A DNA stretch of 64,000 nucleotides from Minwuia sp048007105 (lineage in GTDB: Bacteria; Pseudomonadota; Alphaproteobacteria; Minwuiales; Minwuiaceae), in the NCBI RefSeq assembly GCF_048007105.1, contig NZ_CP180352.1, forward strand, positions 4,402,001-4,466,000. Reading direction: 5' to 3'. The position numbers and the translations under genes were made by a program. Below are positions 32,908-41,873 of the stretch, piece by piece. Numbering within the stretch: position 1 is the stretch's first letter; the number at the start of each line of letters is the position of its first letter. The notes beneath the pieces were generated by a model, which saw nothing but the letters and a program-made list of their open reading frames with translations, had not been told where the DNA came from and searched no databases.

Positions 32908-34734
32908 TCAATTGTTCCGCCCGCCGGTGGCCGCCGCCTTGCCGGCATCGAACCACCAGGAATTGACGACGCCCCGATGATAGGGCGGCTTCTCGGCTTC
33001 GGGACGGCCGTAGCGGTCCCAGTAGGCGAGGTTGTGCTCGCCCTTGTACCACTGGGGCACGATGTAGCGGCCCCACATGATGACGCGGTCCAGCGCCCGC
33101 AGCGCGGTCACCAGCGTCTCCCGGTCCGGCGCAGCCAGCGCCGTGGCGATCAGGCTGTCGACCGCGGGGCTCTTCACGCCGGCATAGTTGTAGGTGCCGT
33201 CAATATCGGCCTGACGGCTGCCGAAGAAGTTCCAGAGTTCCGCGCCAGGCGTCTCGGGCGGCGAGAACCGTGCGGTCACCGCGTCGAAATCGTATTTCTT
33301 GATGCGCTCGACATATTGTGCCGGATCGACCAGCCGGGTGCCGGCCTTGATACCCAGACGCTCGAGGTTCTGCGCGTAGGGACCGATGATCCGGTCGAAG
33401 GTCGGTTGATAGGACAGGAACTCGATGGTGAAGACCTCGCCATCGGCGTTCTTCAGCACACCGTCCTGGATAGTCCAGCCGGCCTCCTTAAGCAGACCGT
33501 GCGCCTTGCGCAGGTTCTGGCGGATACCGTTCTCGCCGTCGGTGACCGGCCCCTGGAAGGCCTTCGTCATGACCTCGGGCGGCAGTTCGTCGGCGAAGGG
33601 CTGCAGCAGCGCCTTCTCGGCGTCCGACGGCGGCCCACTGTGTTTCAGCAGCACCGAGTTCTCGAAGATCGACTGCGTGCGCTTGTAGAGACCGTAGAAG
33701 AGGTTGCGGTTGGTCCACTCGAAGTCGAACGCCAGGTCGAGGGCCTCGCGCACGCGGCGGTCCGCGAACTTGCCGCGGCGGGTATTGTAGAACCAGCCCT
33801 GCATACCGGACGCGCGGCCGTCGGAAACGGTCAGCCGTTTGATGCGTCCCTCCTGCACCGGCACCTTGTCGTCATACTCGGTCGCCCAGCTCTTGGAGGT
33901 GAACTCTTCACGGAAGTCGTACTCGTCGGCGAAGAAGGCCAGCAGCGCCGACGTCCGGTCCGCGTACCAGTCGATGCGGATGGTGTCGAAGTTCCAGAGG
34001 CCCTTGTTCACGGGCAGGTCTTTTGCCCAGTAGTCCGTTACCCGCTCCAGCGTGATCGAGGTGCCCTGATTGACCTCGGTCATGCGGTAGGGACCGCTGG
34101 CCAGCGGCGGCGTCAGCGTCGTCTTGTCGAACTCCACGGTCTCGTAATACGCGGCCGAGAGGATCGGCAGGCTGCCGGCGATCTTCACCGCCAGGTCGCG
34201 CGGCGCGTCCTCGGCCAGATCGAAACGCACGGTGCGCTCGGCGACGATAGCCGCGCTCGCCTTCTCGAAGACGTTGCGCAGGATCGGGTGCCCCTTCTCC
34301 TGGATGACCTCCAGCGAGAAGACGGCATCGGCGGCCAGGATCGGCGAGCCGTCATGGAAGCGGGCTCGTTCGTCGATCTCGAAGGTGACCGAGCGGCCGT
34401 CTGCAGCCACGTCCGCCGTCCTTGCGATCAGCGCGTAATGGGCGTCCGGCTCGTCATAGGACCGCGCCATCAGCGTGTCGTGCAGACGGATCTCGTGCTG
34501 CTGGATCGAGGCCGGCGTCGCCCCGCGCAGGATGTAGAAATTCACCGAATCGAAGGTGCCGAGATCGCGCAGCCTCAGCATGCCGCCCTTCGGCGCTTCG
34601 GGGTTCACCCAGTTGTAGTGCTCGAAGCCTTCGGGGTACTCGAGCTGTCCGAACACCGAGATGCCGTGGCGCGGCTCCGCCAGCGCCGATCCCGCCAGCG
34701 CCAGTCCGGCGATGAGGAAAGCGGCCAGCCTCAC
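32908..34734 (-). CDS. yejA: Peptide ABC transporter substrate-binding protein, second YejA-like copy
   Basis: A periplasmic family 5 solute-binding protein, 608 residues with GTG start at 34734. The GTGA shares TGA with the stop of the first copy, so translation is coupled. Signal peptide: RLAAFLIAGLALAGSALA, mature start EPRHGISVFGQ. YejA stretches: YPEGFEHYNWVNPEAPKGG, PASIQQHEIRLHDTLMARS, RFHDGSPILAADAVFSLEVI, GPYRMTEVNQG, and the C-terminal QWYKGEHNLAYWDRYGRPE. Clearly paralogous to the gene upstream. Two receptors for one permease suggests wider peptide range; that is inference. Confidence 0.92.
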   Translation of the reverse strand: MRLAAFLIAGLALAGSALAEPRHGISVFGQLEYPEGFEHYNWVNPEAPKGGMLRLRDLGTFDSVNFYILRGATPASIQQHEIRLHDTLMARSYDEPDAHYALIARTADVAADGRSVTFEIDERARFHDGSPILAADAVFSLEVIQEKGHPILRNVFEKASAAIVAERTVRFDLAEDAPRDLAVKIAGSLPILSAAYYETVEFDKTTLTPPLASGPYRMTEVNQGTSITLERVTDYWAKDLPVNKGLWNFDTIRIDWYADRTSALLAFFADEYDFREEFTSKSWATEYDDKVPVQEGRIKRLTVSDGRASGMQGWFYNTRRGKFADRRVREALDLAFDFEWTNRNLFYGLYKRTQSIFENSVLLKHSGPPSDAEKALLQPFADELPPEVMTKAFQGPVTDGENGIRQNLRKAHGLLKEAGWTIQDGVLKNADGEVFTIEFLSYQPTFDRIIGPYAQNLERLGIKAGTRLVDPAQYVERIKKYDFDAVTARFSPPETPGAELWNFFGSRQADIDGTYNYAGVKSPAVDSLIATALAAPDRETLVTALRALDRVIMWGRYIVPQWYKGEHNLAYWDRYGRPEAEKPPYHRGVVNSWWFDAGKAAATGGRNN

Positions 34735-36545
34735 TTGTACTTGCCGTCCAGGCGGGCCGCCTTGTCGGCATCGATCCACCACGACATCACGTCCGGGCCG
34801 TAGTCAGGGTTCTTGCCGGTCATCCCGAACTTGTCCCAGTAGGCGATCCGGTTGGCGGAGATGTGCCACTGCGGAATGACGATGTGCGAATGCAGCAGCA
34901 CCCGGTCGAGGGCGCGCGTCGCGGTGACCAGCGCCTCCCGGCTCTCTGCGAAGATGATGGCGTCGACCAGCTTGTCCAGCGCCTCCGACTTGATGCCGGC
35001 AATGTTGCGGCTGCCCAGGCGGTCGGCGGCCTCGGAGCCGAAGAAATCGCGCTGTTCGTTGCCGGGGCTTTCGGACTGCGGATAGGAACCCACGATCATG
35101 TCGTAGTCGAAGGACCGGAAGCGGTTCTCGTACTGCGCCGTGTCCACGGTGCGCAGGTTCACCTTCACGCCGATGCGCTCCAGATTCCGGGCGAAGGGCA
35201 GCACGATGCGTTCGAACTGAGGGTCGGCCAGCAGGATCTCGAAGCTGACCGTCTCTCCGGAATGCGGCGAGATCAGTTCCTTGTTCTCGAACTTGTAGCC
35301 GGCGTCCTTCAGGATCTGCAGCGCCATGCCCAGATTCTGCCGGATGGAGCCCCCCTCGGTCGAAGGCGGCGTGTAGGCTTCGGTGAACACCTCCTCCGGG
35401 ATCTGGCCGCGCAGCGGCTCCAGCAACGCCAGTTCGGCATCCGAGGGCAGGCCCGAAGATGCCAGATCGGTATTGGAGAAGAAGCTCTCCGTGCGCTTGT
35501 ACTGGCCGTAGAACAGGTTCTCGTTGGCCCATTCGAAATCGAAGGCGTAGGCCAACGCCTCGCGCAGCGCCGCGTCCTGGAACACCGGACGGCGGAGATT
35601 GTAGACGAAGCCCTGCATGCCGGTCGGGCGGCTGTGGGGGATCAGTGCCGTGATCACGTCGCCGGCCTTGGCCGCCGGGAAATCGTAGGCCGTGGCCCAG
35701 TCCTTGGAGCTGTTCTCGGTCCTGTAGTCGTAGACATAGCCCTTGAAGGCCTCCAGCACCGCCGTGCGGTCGGCGAAATACTCGTACAGGATACTGTCGT
35801 AGTTGTAGCGGCCCCTGTTGATGCCCAGATCGCTGCCCCAGTAGTCCTCGACCCGCTCCAGCACGATCCGCCGGTTCGGCTCGACCTCGACAACACGGTA
35901 GGGCCCGGACCCCATGGGCGCCTCCAGCGTGGTGGCGCCGAAATCCCGGTCGGCCCAGTAGGCCTTCGACAACACCGGCAGCTGGCCCATGATCTGCGGC
36001 AGTTCACGGTTTCCGGTCTCGTCGAAGCTGAACCTGATCCGCCGCTCGCCCTCGATCTCGACCTTGCTGACATTGCGGTAGTAGTAGCGGAAGAAGGGCC
36101 GCCCCTGATCGCGCAGGACCTCGAAGCTGAAGGCGACATCCTCGGCTGTGACAGGGCTGCCGTCGTGGAACCGGGCCTCGGGCCGGAGGTTGAAGACCAC
36201 CCAGCTGAAGTCTTCGGGATACTCGACCGTTTCCGCGATCAGGCCGTACTCGGCCGAGGGTTCGCCCAGATGGCTGTCCATCAGGCTCTCGATGGCCATC
36301 GACGCGGCGCCCGACGGGCTGCCCTTGGGAATGTAGGGATTGAGCGAATCGAAGCCGCCGAAAGCCGAAAGCCGGAGAGATCCGCCCTTCGGCGCGTCGG
36401 GATTGACGTAGTCGAGATGCGCGAAGCCTTCGGGGTATTTCGGTTCGCCGATGAGGCTCAGGGCGTGGGATGTGACCACGTTGTCGGCGAGAGCCGGCAG
36501 GGCCAGCAACGCCGCGAATGACATACCCAGAAAACCTGCCCGCAC
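34731..36545 (-). CDS. yejA: Peptide ABC transporter substrate-binding protein, first YejA-like copy
   Basis: First gene of the Yej operon: 604 residues with a signal peptide (RAGFLGMSFAALLALPALA, mature DNVVTSHALSLIGEP). Shared family stretches: YPEGFAHLDYVNPDAPKGGS, RFHDGSPVTAEDVAFSFEVL, GPYRVVEVEPNRRIVLERVE and PQWHISANRIAYWDKFGMT. It differs from the second copy through much of the ligand-binding part, so the duplication is old. Upstream, 36546-36640 holds a short dyad, GGCCC-N5-GGGCC, and the presumed promoter. Confidence 0.92.
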   Translation of the reverse strand: MRAGFLGMSFAALLALPALADNVVTSHALSLIGEPKYPEGFAHLDYVNPDAPKGGSLRLSAFGGFDSLNPYIPKGSPSGAASMAIESLMDSHLGEPSAEYGLIAETVEYPEDFSWVVFNLRPEARFHDGSPVTAEDVAFSFEVLRDQGRPFFRYYYRNVSKVEIEGERRIRFSFDETGNRELPQIMGQLPVLSKAYWADRDFGATTLEAPMGSGPYRVVEVEPNRRIVLERVEDYWGSDLGINRGRYNYDSILYEYFADRTAVLEAFKGYVYDYRTENSSKDWATAYDFPAAKAGDVITALIPHSRPTGMQGFVYNLRRPVFQDAALREALAYAFDFEWANENLFYGQYKRTESFFSNTDLASSGLPSDAELALLEPLRGQIPEEVFTEAYTPPSTEGGSIRQNLGMALQILKDAGYKFENKELISPHSGETVSFEILLADPQFERIVLPFARNLERIGVKVNLRTVDTAQYENRFRSFDYDMIVGSYPQSESPGNEQRDFFGSEAADRLGSRNIAGIKSEALDKLVDAIIFAESREALVTATRALDRVLLHSHIVIPQWHISANRIAYWDKFGMTGKNPDYGPDVMSWWIDADKAARLDGKYK

Positions 36546-36640
36546 CTGGTCACCTCTCGCCTGAAACGAACCATCCGTTCCTGAACCGCGATTATGGCCC
36601 CAGTTGGGCCGCGTGCGGAACCCTAACAGACTGTGATCAA

Positions 36641-37417
36641 TCAGCCTTGAAGTATGTTGAGCGCCGCCTCGTGCAAGGTCCGGTCGCCGACCGCCAGGGT
36701 CTTCTCGCCGATCCCGAACTCGATCTCGCGGCCCTGCCAGTCGGTGATGTGTCCGCCCGCGCCCTTCACCACCGGCGCCAGCGCCAGATAGTCATGCGGC
36801 TTCATGCCCTCGTCGGCGACGATGTCCACAAAACCAAGCGCGAGCAGACCGTAGGCGTAACCATCGGCGCTGAAGCGCGTCAGCCTTACGGTTTCGATCA
36901 GCGACTTCACCGCCGGACCGCGCGGGCCGTAGAGGATCTCTGCGCCCCAGGTGTAGAGCGTGGCATCGGCGATATCGGGGCATTTGCGTACCGACACCGG
37001 CTTGCCGTTGAAGGTCGTCTTCTGTCCCTCTATCCCGATCCAGCGCTCGTTGTTCACCGGCTGGTTGATGACGCCGAGCACCGGCCGGTTGTGGCGGGTC
37101 AGCGCGATCAGGGTGACGAACTGGGCCGAACCGGAAATGAAGGACTTGGTTCCGTCGATGGGGTCCAGGTGCCACACGAATTCGGCATCGGCGTTCTCGG
37201 CGCCGAACTCCTCGCCAACGATGCCGTGGTCGGGGAAACGCGCGTTGATCAGCTTCCGCATCACCTGCTCGGCACCGCGGTCAGCTTCGGTGACCGGGCT
37301 TTCGTCGGCCTTCGAGACAATATCGAGAGGACGGCGGAAAAGGGGGCGTATGAACGCCCCCAATTCGTCCGCCAGTTCGGCTGCGAATTCGGCGAATGGC
37401 TGCAGGTCGACGGACAT
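36641..37417 (-). CDS. hisN: Inositol monophosphatase family protein, histidinol-phosphatase-like (HisN type)
   Basis: A Mg-dependent phosphomonoesterase of 258 residues. Metal-binding motifs: SPVTEADRGAE, GEEFG (Glu), HLDPIDGTKSFISG (the DPIDGT signature) and the C-terminal DEGMKPHDYLALAPVVKGAG (MKPHDY in place of the usual WDxAA). The HDY variant is typical of HisN-type histidinol phosphatases of alphaproteobacteria, which supports histidine synthesis over inositol metabolism, but other sugar phosphates are possible. No other his genes are nearby. Confidence 0.84.
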   Translation of the reverse strand: MSVDLQPFAEFAAELADELGAFIRPLFRRPLDIVSKADESPVTEADRGAEQVMRKLINARFPDHGIVGEEFGAENADAEFVWHLDPIDGTKSFISGSAQFVTLIALTRHNRPVLGVINQPVNNERWIGIEGQKTTFNGKPVSVRKCPDIADATLYTWGAEILYGPRGPAVKSLIETVRLTRFSADGYAYGLLALGFVDIVADEGMKPHDYLALAPVVKGAGGHITDWQGREIEFGIGEKTLAVGDRTLHEAALNILQG

Positions 37418-37431
37418 CGTCCGCGCGCCGC

Positions 37432-38040
37432 TTATTCGGAGGCGGGCTGGGACTCGGTCTCGGCCGCCGGCGAGCTCTCGGACTCGGCAGCCGGCGCCTC
37501 CGGCTCGGGCAGCGGCGTATCGGCGTCGCCGAAGGACTTCATGTAGAGAATGACGTCACCCCGTTCGCTGTCCTTCTTGAGACCGGCGAATGCCATCTTG
37601 GTGCCGTTGGCCCAGCCCTTCGGGTCGGCCAGGAACTTGCTCAGATTGTCGTAGGTCCAGTCACCCTCGAGCTCGGCCAGCGTCGCCGAATATTCGAAGC
37701 CGCCGACAGAGCCGATGTCGCGGTCGACAATGCCGTAGAGGTTAGGACCGACCTTGTTCGCGCCGCCGTCCTCAAGAGTGTGGCAGGCCGCGCACTTCTT
37801 GAAGACGCGCTCGCCCTTGGCCGCGTCGGCGGAAGCGAGAACGACGGCGATCGGCGTCTCGACCTCTTCGGTCGCGCCGGCATCGGCAACCGCCGAGGAT
37901 TCGAACTCCGGCACCGGATAGGCGACGGTCTCGGGACCGTGCGGGCTGATGAGGCCATGGGACAGCTTGGCGATGGCGTAACCGACCAGCACGGTCAGCA
38001 GAACCGCGCCCGCGATCTTGTTGAAGAACATGCTGTCCAT
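37432..38040 (-). CDS. Membrane-anchored c-type cytochrome (CycM-like)
   Basis: An electron carrier tethered to the periplasmic face of the inner membrane. From ATG at 38040 (MDSMFFNKIAGAVLLTVLVG), with GAGAGGGG upstream, it has 202 residues. The first ~30 are an uncleaved anchor helix. The heme site is FKKCAACHTLEDGG near residue 82-91, with GPNLYGIV after it and the axial Met in NGTKMAFAGLKKD. The C-terminus is Glu/Ser/Pro-rich and low complexity. It is divergent from kdsB, the usual neighbour of CycM-type cytochromes in alphaproteobacteria. Confidence 0.88.
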   Translation of the reverse strand: MDSMFFNKIAGAVLLTVLVGYAIAKLSHGLISPHGPETVAYPVPEFESSAVADAGATEEVETPIAVVLASADAAKGERVFKKCAACHTLEDGGANKVGPNLYGIVDRDIGSVGGFEYSATLAELEGDWTYDNLSKFLADPKGWANGTKMAFAGLKKDSERGDVILYMKSFGDADTPLPEPEAPAAESESSPAAETESQPASE

Positions 38041-38185
38041 GACCGAACCCCTCTCGAGTCGCGTGCACACGGGCGGGTGACCGCCCGCCGAAACGTCGCA
38101 TGGTGATAGCCTCGGAACCCTGTACGAATGATGCGGTCAAACGACGCACGAACCGCCGAAGACGCCGAGGGAGGCCCGCAGCCCG

Positions 38186-38935
38186 ATGAACCCGATCCTC
38201 GTCATCCCCGCCCGCATGGCCTCCACCCGCCTGCCCGGCAAACCGCTGGTCGATATCGCCGGCGCACCGATGGTGGTGCAGGTCTGGCAGCGCGGGATGG
38301 AAGCCGATATCGGCCCGGTGGTCGTTGCGGCGGCAGAGGCCGAGATCGTCGCGGCGGTCGAAGCCGCCGGCGGCACCGCCGTCCTGACCGATCCGGACCA
38401 CCCGTCGGGATCCGACCGCATCTTCGAGGCCGTGGAGCGCGCCGATCCGGACCGGCGCCACGACATGGTCGTCAACCTGCAGGGCGACCTGCCGGCGCTC
38501 GACCCGGACACCATCCGGGCGTCGCTGAAGCCGCACGAGGCGGACCCCGGCGTCGACATCGCCACGCTGGTCGCCGAGATTCACGAGGCCGAAGAGGTGA
38601 CCAACCCCAATGTCGTGAAATGTGTGACCGCCTTCGCGGAAGGCCGGGACACGGCCCGCGCGCTCTGGTTCACGCGCCTGCCCGCGCCGGGCGGCGACGG
38701 ACCGCACTGGCACCATATCGGCCTCTACACCTATCGCCGTGAAGCGCTGGCCCGGTTTGTCGCACTGCCGCCCAGTCCGCTGGAGAAGCGCGAGAAGCTG
38801 GAACAGTTGCGCGCGCTGGAAAACGGCATGCGCATCGACGCGGCCCGGGTGGATGTCATACCATTCGGGGTAGATACGCCCGAAGATCTGGAAAGGATGC
38901 GGGCGCTGTTCGCCAAAGGGGAGGTTGGGCGATGA
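38186..38935 (+). CDS. kdsB: 3-deoxy-manno-octulosonate cytidylyltransferase KdsB
   Basis: Activates Kdo to CMP-Kdo for lipopolysaccharide inner core synthesis. In 249 residues: IPARMASTRLPGKPLVDIAG with the nucleotide-binding SxRLPGKPL, PDHPSGSDRI, VVNLQGDLPAL, and HIGLYTYRREAL. EKREKLEQLRALENGMRI and FGVDTPEDLERM finish the usual C-terminus. It overlaps the next gene by 4 bp (ATGA), so an LLM oxidoreductase and a P450 may share its transcript, an unusual company for KdsB. Confidence 0.95.
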   Translation: MNPILVIPARMASTRLPGKPLVDIAGAPMVVQVWQRGMEADIGPVVVAAAEAEIVAAVEAAGGTAVLTDPDHPSGSDRIFEAVERADPDRRHDMVVNLQGDLPALDPDTIRASLKPHEADPGVDIATLVAEIHEAEEVTNPNVVKCVTAFAEGRDTARALWFTRLPAPGGDGPHWHHIGLYTYRREALARFVALPPSPLEKREKLEQLRALENGMRIDAARVDVIPFGVDTPEDLERMRALFAKGEVGR

Positions 38936-39846
38936 AGTACGGCATCTCGATTCCGGTCCGCGGAGACGGGGCGAACCCGGCGGCTTTCGACGGCGTTGCC
39001 GCCAAGGCCGACGCAGCCGGGCTGGACGTCCTGTGGGCCAGCGATCACCTGCTGATGGCGCCGCCCAACAAGTCGAAATATCCGGGCACGCCCGATGGCA
39101 GCCTGCCGCCGCCGTGGAAGCGGACCTATTTCCAGCCCTTCAGCGTGCTCAACTATCTCGCGGGCCGGACCCGCAATGTGCGGCTGGGGACCAGCGTCCT
39201 GATCCTGCCCATGCGCAACCCGATCGAGGTCGCCGCGCAGATCGCGGAGCTGGATCAGGTCAGCCGCGGCCGGGTGAATTTCGGCGTCGGCGTCGGCTGG
39301 TTCGAGGACGAGTACGACGCGCTGGGCTATCCATTCAAGAAGCGCGGCAAGCGGGCCAATGACGGGCTGAAGATCTGCAAGAAGCTCTGGACCGGCGAGC
39401 CTGCGGCGCATGAGAGCGAGTTCTACTCCTTCTCCGGCGCCGTCCTGGGGCCGACACCCGTCCAGAAGCCGCACCCGCCGATCTATATCGGCGGCCATTC
39501 GCCGGGCGCCCTGAAGCGTGTGGCGAAGTTCGGCGACGTCTGGCACCCGTTCCGCGTCGGACCGGACGAGTTCGCGGATCTGAGACCAAAGCTCGCCGAG
39601 GCGCTGAAGGCCGAGGACCGGTCCATCGACGACATCCCGATGTGCCCGAAGATCCCGCTGGTGGTTCAGGACGAGGCCGGACCGCTGCCGACCATGGGCC
39701 ATCTGGCGGGCATTCTCGATGCTCTGAAGAAGTACCAGGACAACGGCGCGACCGAGTTCTGCTTCGACATCGTGCCGGAGACCGAGGAGAACGCCGTCGC
39801 CATGATCGATCTCATCCTGAGTGAGATCAAACCGAAGCTGGGCTAG
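38932..39846 (+). CDS. LLM-class (luciferase-like) flavin-dependent oxidoreductase
   Basis: A TIM-barrel monooxygenase or F420/FMN-dependent dehydrogenase of 304 residues. Family marks: GISIPVRGDGANPAAFDGVA, LWASDHLLM, RNVRLGTSVLILPMRNP, VGWFEDEYDALG and PPIYIGGHSPGALKRVAKF. The subfamily (F420-dependent-like) is annotated by fold; cofactor choice is not certain because F420 use is uncommon in this lineage. It starts inside the kdsB stop and ends 4 bp before the P450, so it may act with the P450 on the same substrate. Confidence 0.85.
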   Translation: MKYGISIPVRGDGANPAAFDGVAAKADAAGLDVLWASDHLLMAPPNKSKYPGTPDGSLPPPWKRTYFQPFSVLNYLAGRTRNVRLGTSVLILPMRNPIEVAAQIAELDQVSRGRVNFGVGVGWFEDEYDALGYPFKKRGKRANDGLKICKKLWTGEPAAHESEFYSFSGAVLGPTPVQKPHPPIYIGGHSPGALKRVAKFGDVWHPFRVGPDEFADLRPKLAEALKAEDRSIDDIPMCPKIPLVVQDEAGPLPTMGHLAGILDALKKYQDNGATEFCFDIVPETEENAVAMIDLILSEIKPKLG

Positions 39847-39850
39847 GACA

Positions 39851-41080
39851 ATGGCGGACACGGCCCAGGCCGGGCTGGAGGCCCTGGATGTCAGCGATCC
39901 CGGGCTCTACCAGCAGGACGCCTGGCACGAGCCCTTTGCACGGCTCCGCCGCGACGATCCGGTGCATTTCTGTCCGGACAGCGCCTACGGCCCGTTCTGG
40001 TCCATCACCCGCTATGACGACATCATGGCGGTGGAGCTGGATCACGGCACCTACTCGTCGGACCATTCCAACGGCGGCATCCAGCTGACGGACCAGCCGC
40101 TCGGTCAGGAGACGCCCAATTTCATCCGCATGGATCCGCCGAAGCACACCGCCCAGCGGAAGACCGTCGCCCCCAGCGTCGCGCCGACCAACCTGCGCAA
40201 CTACGAGGCAACCATCCGCGAGCGGACGAACTACGTGCTGGACGGGCTGCCGCAGGGTGAGACCATCGACTGGGTACAGCACGTCTCGATCCCCCTGACG
40301 ACGATGATGCTGGCGACCCTGTTCGACTTTCCCTGGGAAGACCGGGAGAAACTGAGCTACTGGTCCGACGTCGCCATCGCGGTCCCCGGCGACCCGGAGG
40401 CGCCGATCTCCAGCGTCGAGGAGCGGATGACCGAGCTCCAGAAGATGGCCGCGTATTTCATGGAGCTCTGGAAGGTCCGGGAGAACGAGCCCCCGAAGCC
40501 CGACCTGATCTCCATGCTGGCGCACAGCGAGGCCACACGGGCCATGCCGCCGGGCGAGTTCATCGGCAATCTCGGGCTGCTGATCGTCGGCGGCAACGAC
40601 ACCACCCGCAACTCCATGTCCGGCGGCGTGCTGTTCCTTTCGGAGAACCCGGACGAGCGGCGGAAGCTGTATGACGATCCGTCGCTGATCCCGTCCGCGG
40701 TCTCCGAGATCATCCGCTATCAGTCGCCGGTGCTGCACATGCGCCGAACTGCGACCCGCGACACTGAACTGGGCGGCAAGACCATCCGCAAGGGCGACAA
40801 GGTCGCGATGTGGTACCTCTCAGGAAACCGCGACGACAGCGCCATTCCCGACGCCGACCGCTTCATCGTCGGCCGCGACAAGGCGCGGAAGCACCTCTCC
40901 TACGGCGCCGGGATCCACCGCTGCGTCGGCGACCGGCTGGCCGACCAGCAGCTGCGCATCCTCTGGGAAGAGATCATCGCCCGGAAGCTGACGATCGAGG
41001 TGGAGGGGCCGCCGGTGCGGCTCTACTCCAACTTCATCCGCGGCATCCGCAGCCTGCCGGTCACGGTGACGGCGGCCTGA
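39851..41080 (+). CDS. Cytochrome P450
   Basis: A soluble bacterial heme monooxygenase, 409 residues from ATG at 39851. The I-helix oxygen-binding motif is GGNDTTRNS, the ExxR pair is in SEIIRYQSPV, and the heme loop is LSYGAGIHRCVG with axial Cys358. RMDPPKHTAQRKTVAP near residue 95-110 is typical of class I bacterial P450s. It needs ferredoxin and reductase partners, not seen here. Substrate unknown; the adjacent LLM oxidoreductase hints at a shared catabolic step. The 3' end overlaps the convergent thiD by 20 bp. Confidence 0.93.
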   Translation: MADTAQAGLEALDVSDPGLYQQDAWHEPFARLRRDDPVHFCPDSAYGPFWSITRYDDIMAVELDHGTYSSDHSNGGIQLTDQPLGQETPNFIRMDPPKHTAQRKTVAPSVAPTNLRNYEATIRERTNYVLDGLPQGETIDWVQHVSIPLTTMMLATLFDFPWEDREKLSYWSDVAIAVPGDPEAPISSVEERMTELQKMAAYFMELWKVRENEPPKPDLISMLAHSEATRAMPPGEFIGNLGLLIVGGNDTTRNSMSGGVLFLSENPDERRKLYDDPSLIPSAVSEIIRYQSPVLHMRRTATRDTELGGKTIRKGDKVAMWYLSGNRDDSAIPDADRFIVGRDKARKHLSYGAGIHRCVGDRLADQQLRILWEEIIARKLTIEVEGPPVRLYSNFIRGIRSLPVTVTAA

Positions 41081-41873
41081 CGGTATGCGCGTGATTGAGC
41101 GGGCCGTGGCCTGAGCCATATCCCGGAGCGGAGCGGATCGCCTCCTGCACATAGGCGCGGGCGCGGGCGAAGGCGTCCTTCAAGGTCAGACCCTGAGCCA
41201 GACCGCAGGCCAGCGCCGAGGCGGTGGTGCAGCCGGTGCCGTGGGTATGCGCCGTCTCGATCCGCGGGCCTGCGAAGGCCTCGAAGCCGTCATCGGTCAG
41301 CAGCAGATCGGTCAGCGTCTCGCCGGACATGTGGCCGCCCTTCAGCAACACGGCCTTCGGGCCGAGCGACTTCAGTTTCTCGGCAGCGCGCTTCATGCCG
41401 TCCAGATCGGCGATCTCCAGGCCGGACAGCACCTCGGCCTCGGGGATGTTCGGCGTCACCACATATGCCAGCGGCAGCAGCAGCGCGATGGCCGCTTCGG
41501 TCGCATCCTCGTCCAGCAGGCGTGCACCGCCTTTCGCCACCATCACCGGATCGGCAACGAGCGGCACTCCGGGGGCATGCTCCGCGACGGCCTCAGCGAC
41601 GACCTCGATGACCCCGCGCCGGTGCAGCATGCCGGTCTTGATCGCATCCGCCCCGATATCGGCCAGCACGACCTGCATCTGCTGGCGGATAAAGTCGAGC
41701 GGCACCTCGTGGATGCCATGGACGGTGTGGGTGTCCTGCGCCGTGAGCGCGGTAATCGCCGTCGCCGCATAGCCGCCCAGCGCCGTCACTGCCTTGATGT
41801 CAGCCTGGATTCCGGCGCCGCCGCCTGAATCGGAACCGGCGGCGATCAGCACCCTGCCCTTCATGGCCGTCAC
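41061..41873 (-). CDS. thiD: Hydroxymethylpyrimidine/phosphomethylpyrimidine kinase ThiD
   Basis: Phosphorylates HMP and HMP-P for thiamine synthesis. Family marks: LIAAGSDSGGGAGIQADIKA (ribokinase fold with the SGGGAGIQAD signature), GMLHRRG, LVADPVMVAKGG, TPNIPEAEVLSGL, VLLKGGH and HTHGTGCTTASALACGLAQG with the catalytic Asp position replaced by the usual GTGCT anion hole. A GTG start at 41873 overlaps the glmM stop (GTGA), giving 270 residues; an internal ATG at 41864 is the alternative. Confidence 0.92.
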   Translation of the reverse strand: MTAMKGRVLIAAGSDSGGGAGIQADIKAVTALGGYAATAITALTAQDTHTVHGIHEVPLDFIRQQMQVVLADIGADAIKTGMLHRRGVIEVVAEAVAEHAPGVPLVADPVMVAKGGARLLDEDATEAAIALLLPLAYVVTPNIPEAEVLSGLEIADLDGMKRAAEKLKSLGPKAVLLKGGHMSGETLTDLLLTDDGFEAFAGPRIETAHTHGTGCTTASALACGLAQGLTLKDAFARARAYVQEAIRSAPGYGSGHGPLNHAHTVRPPSP

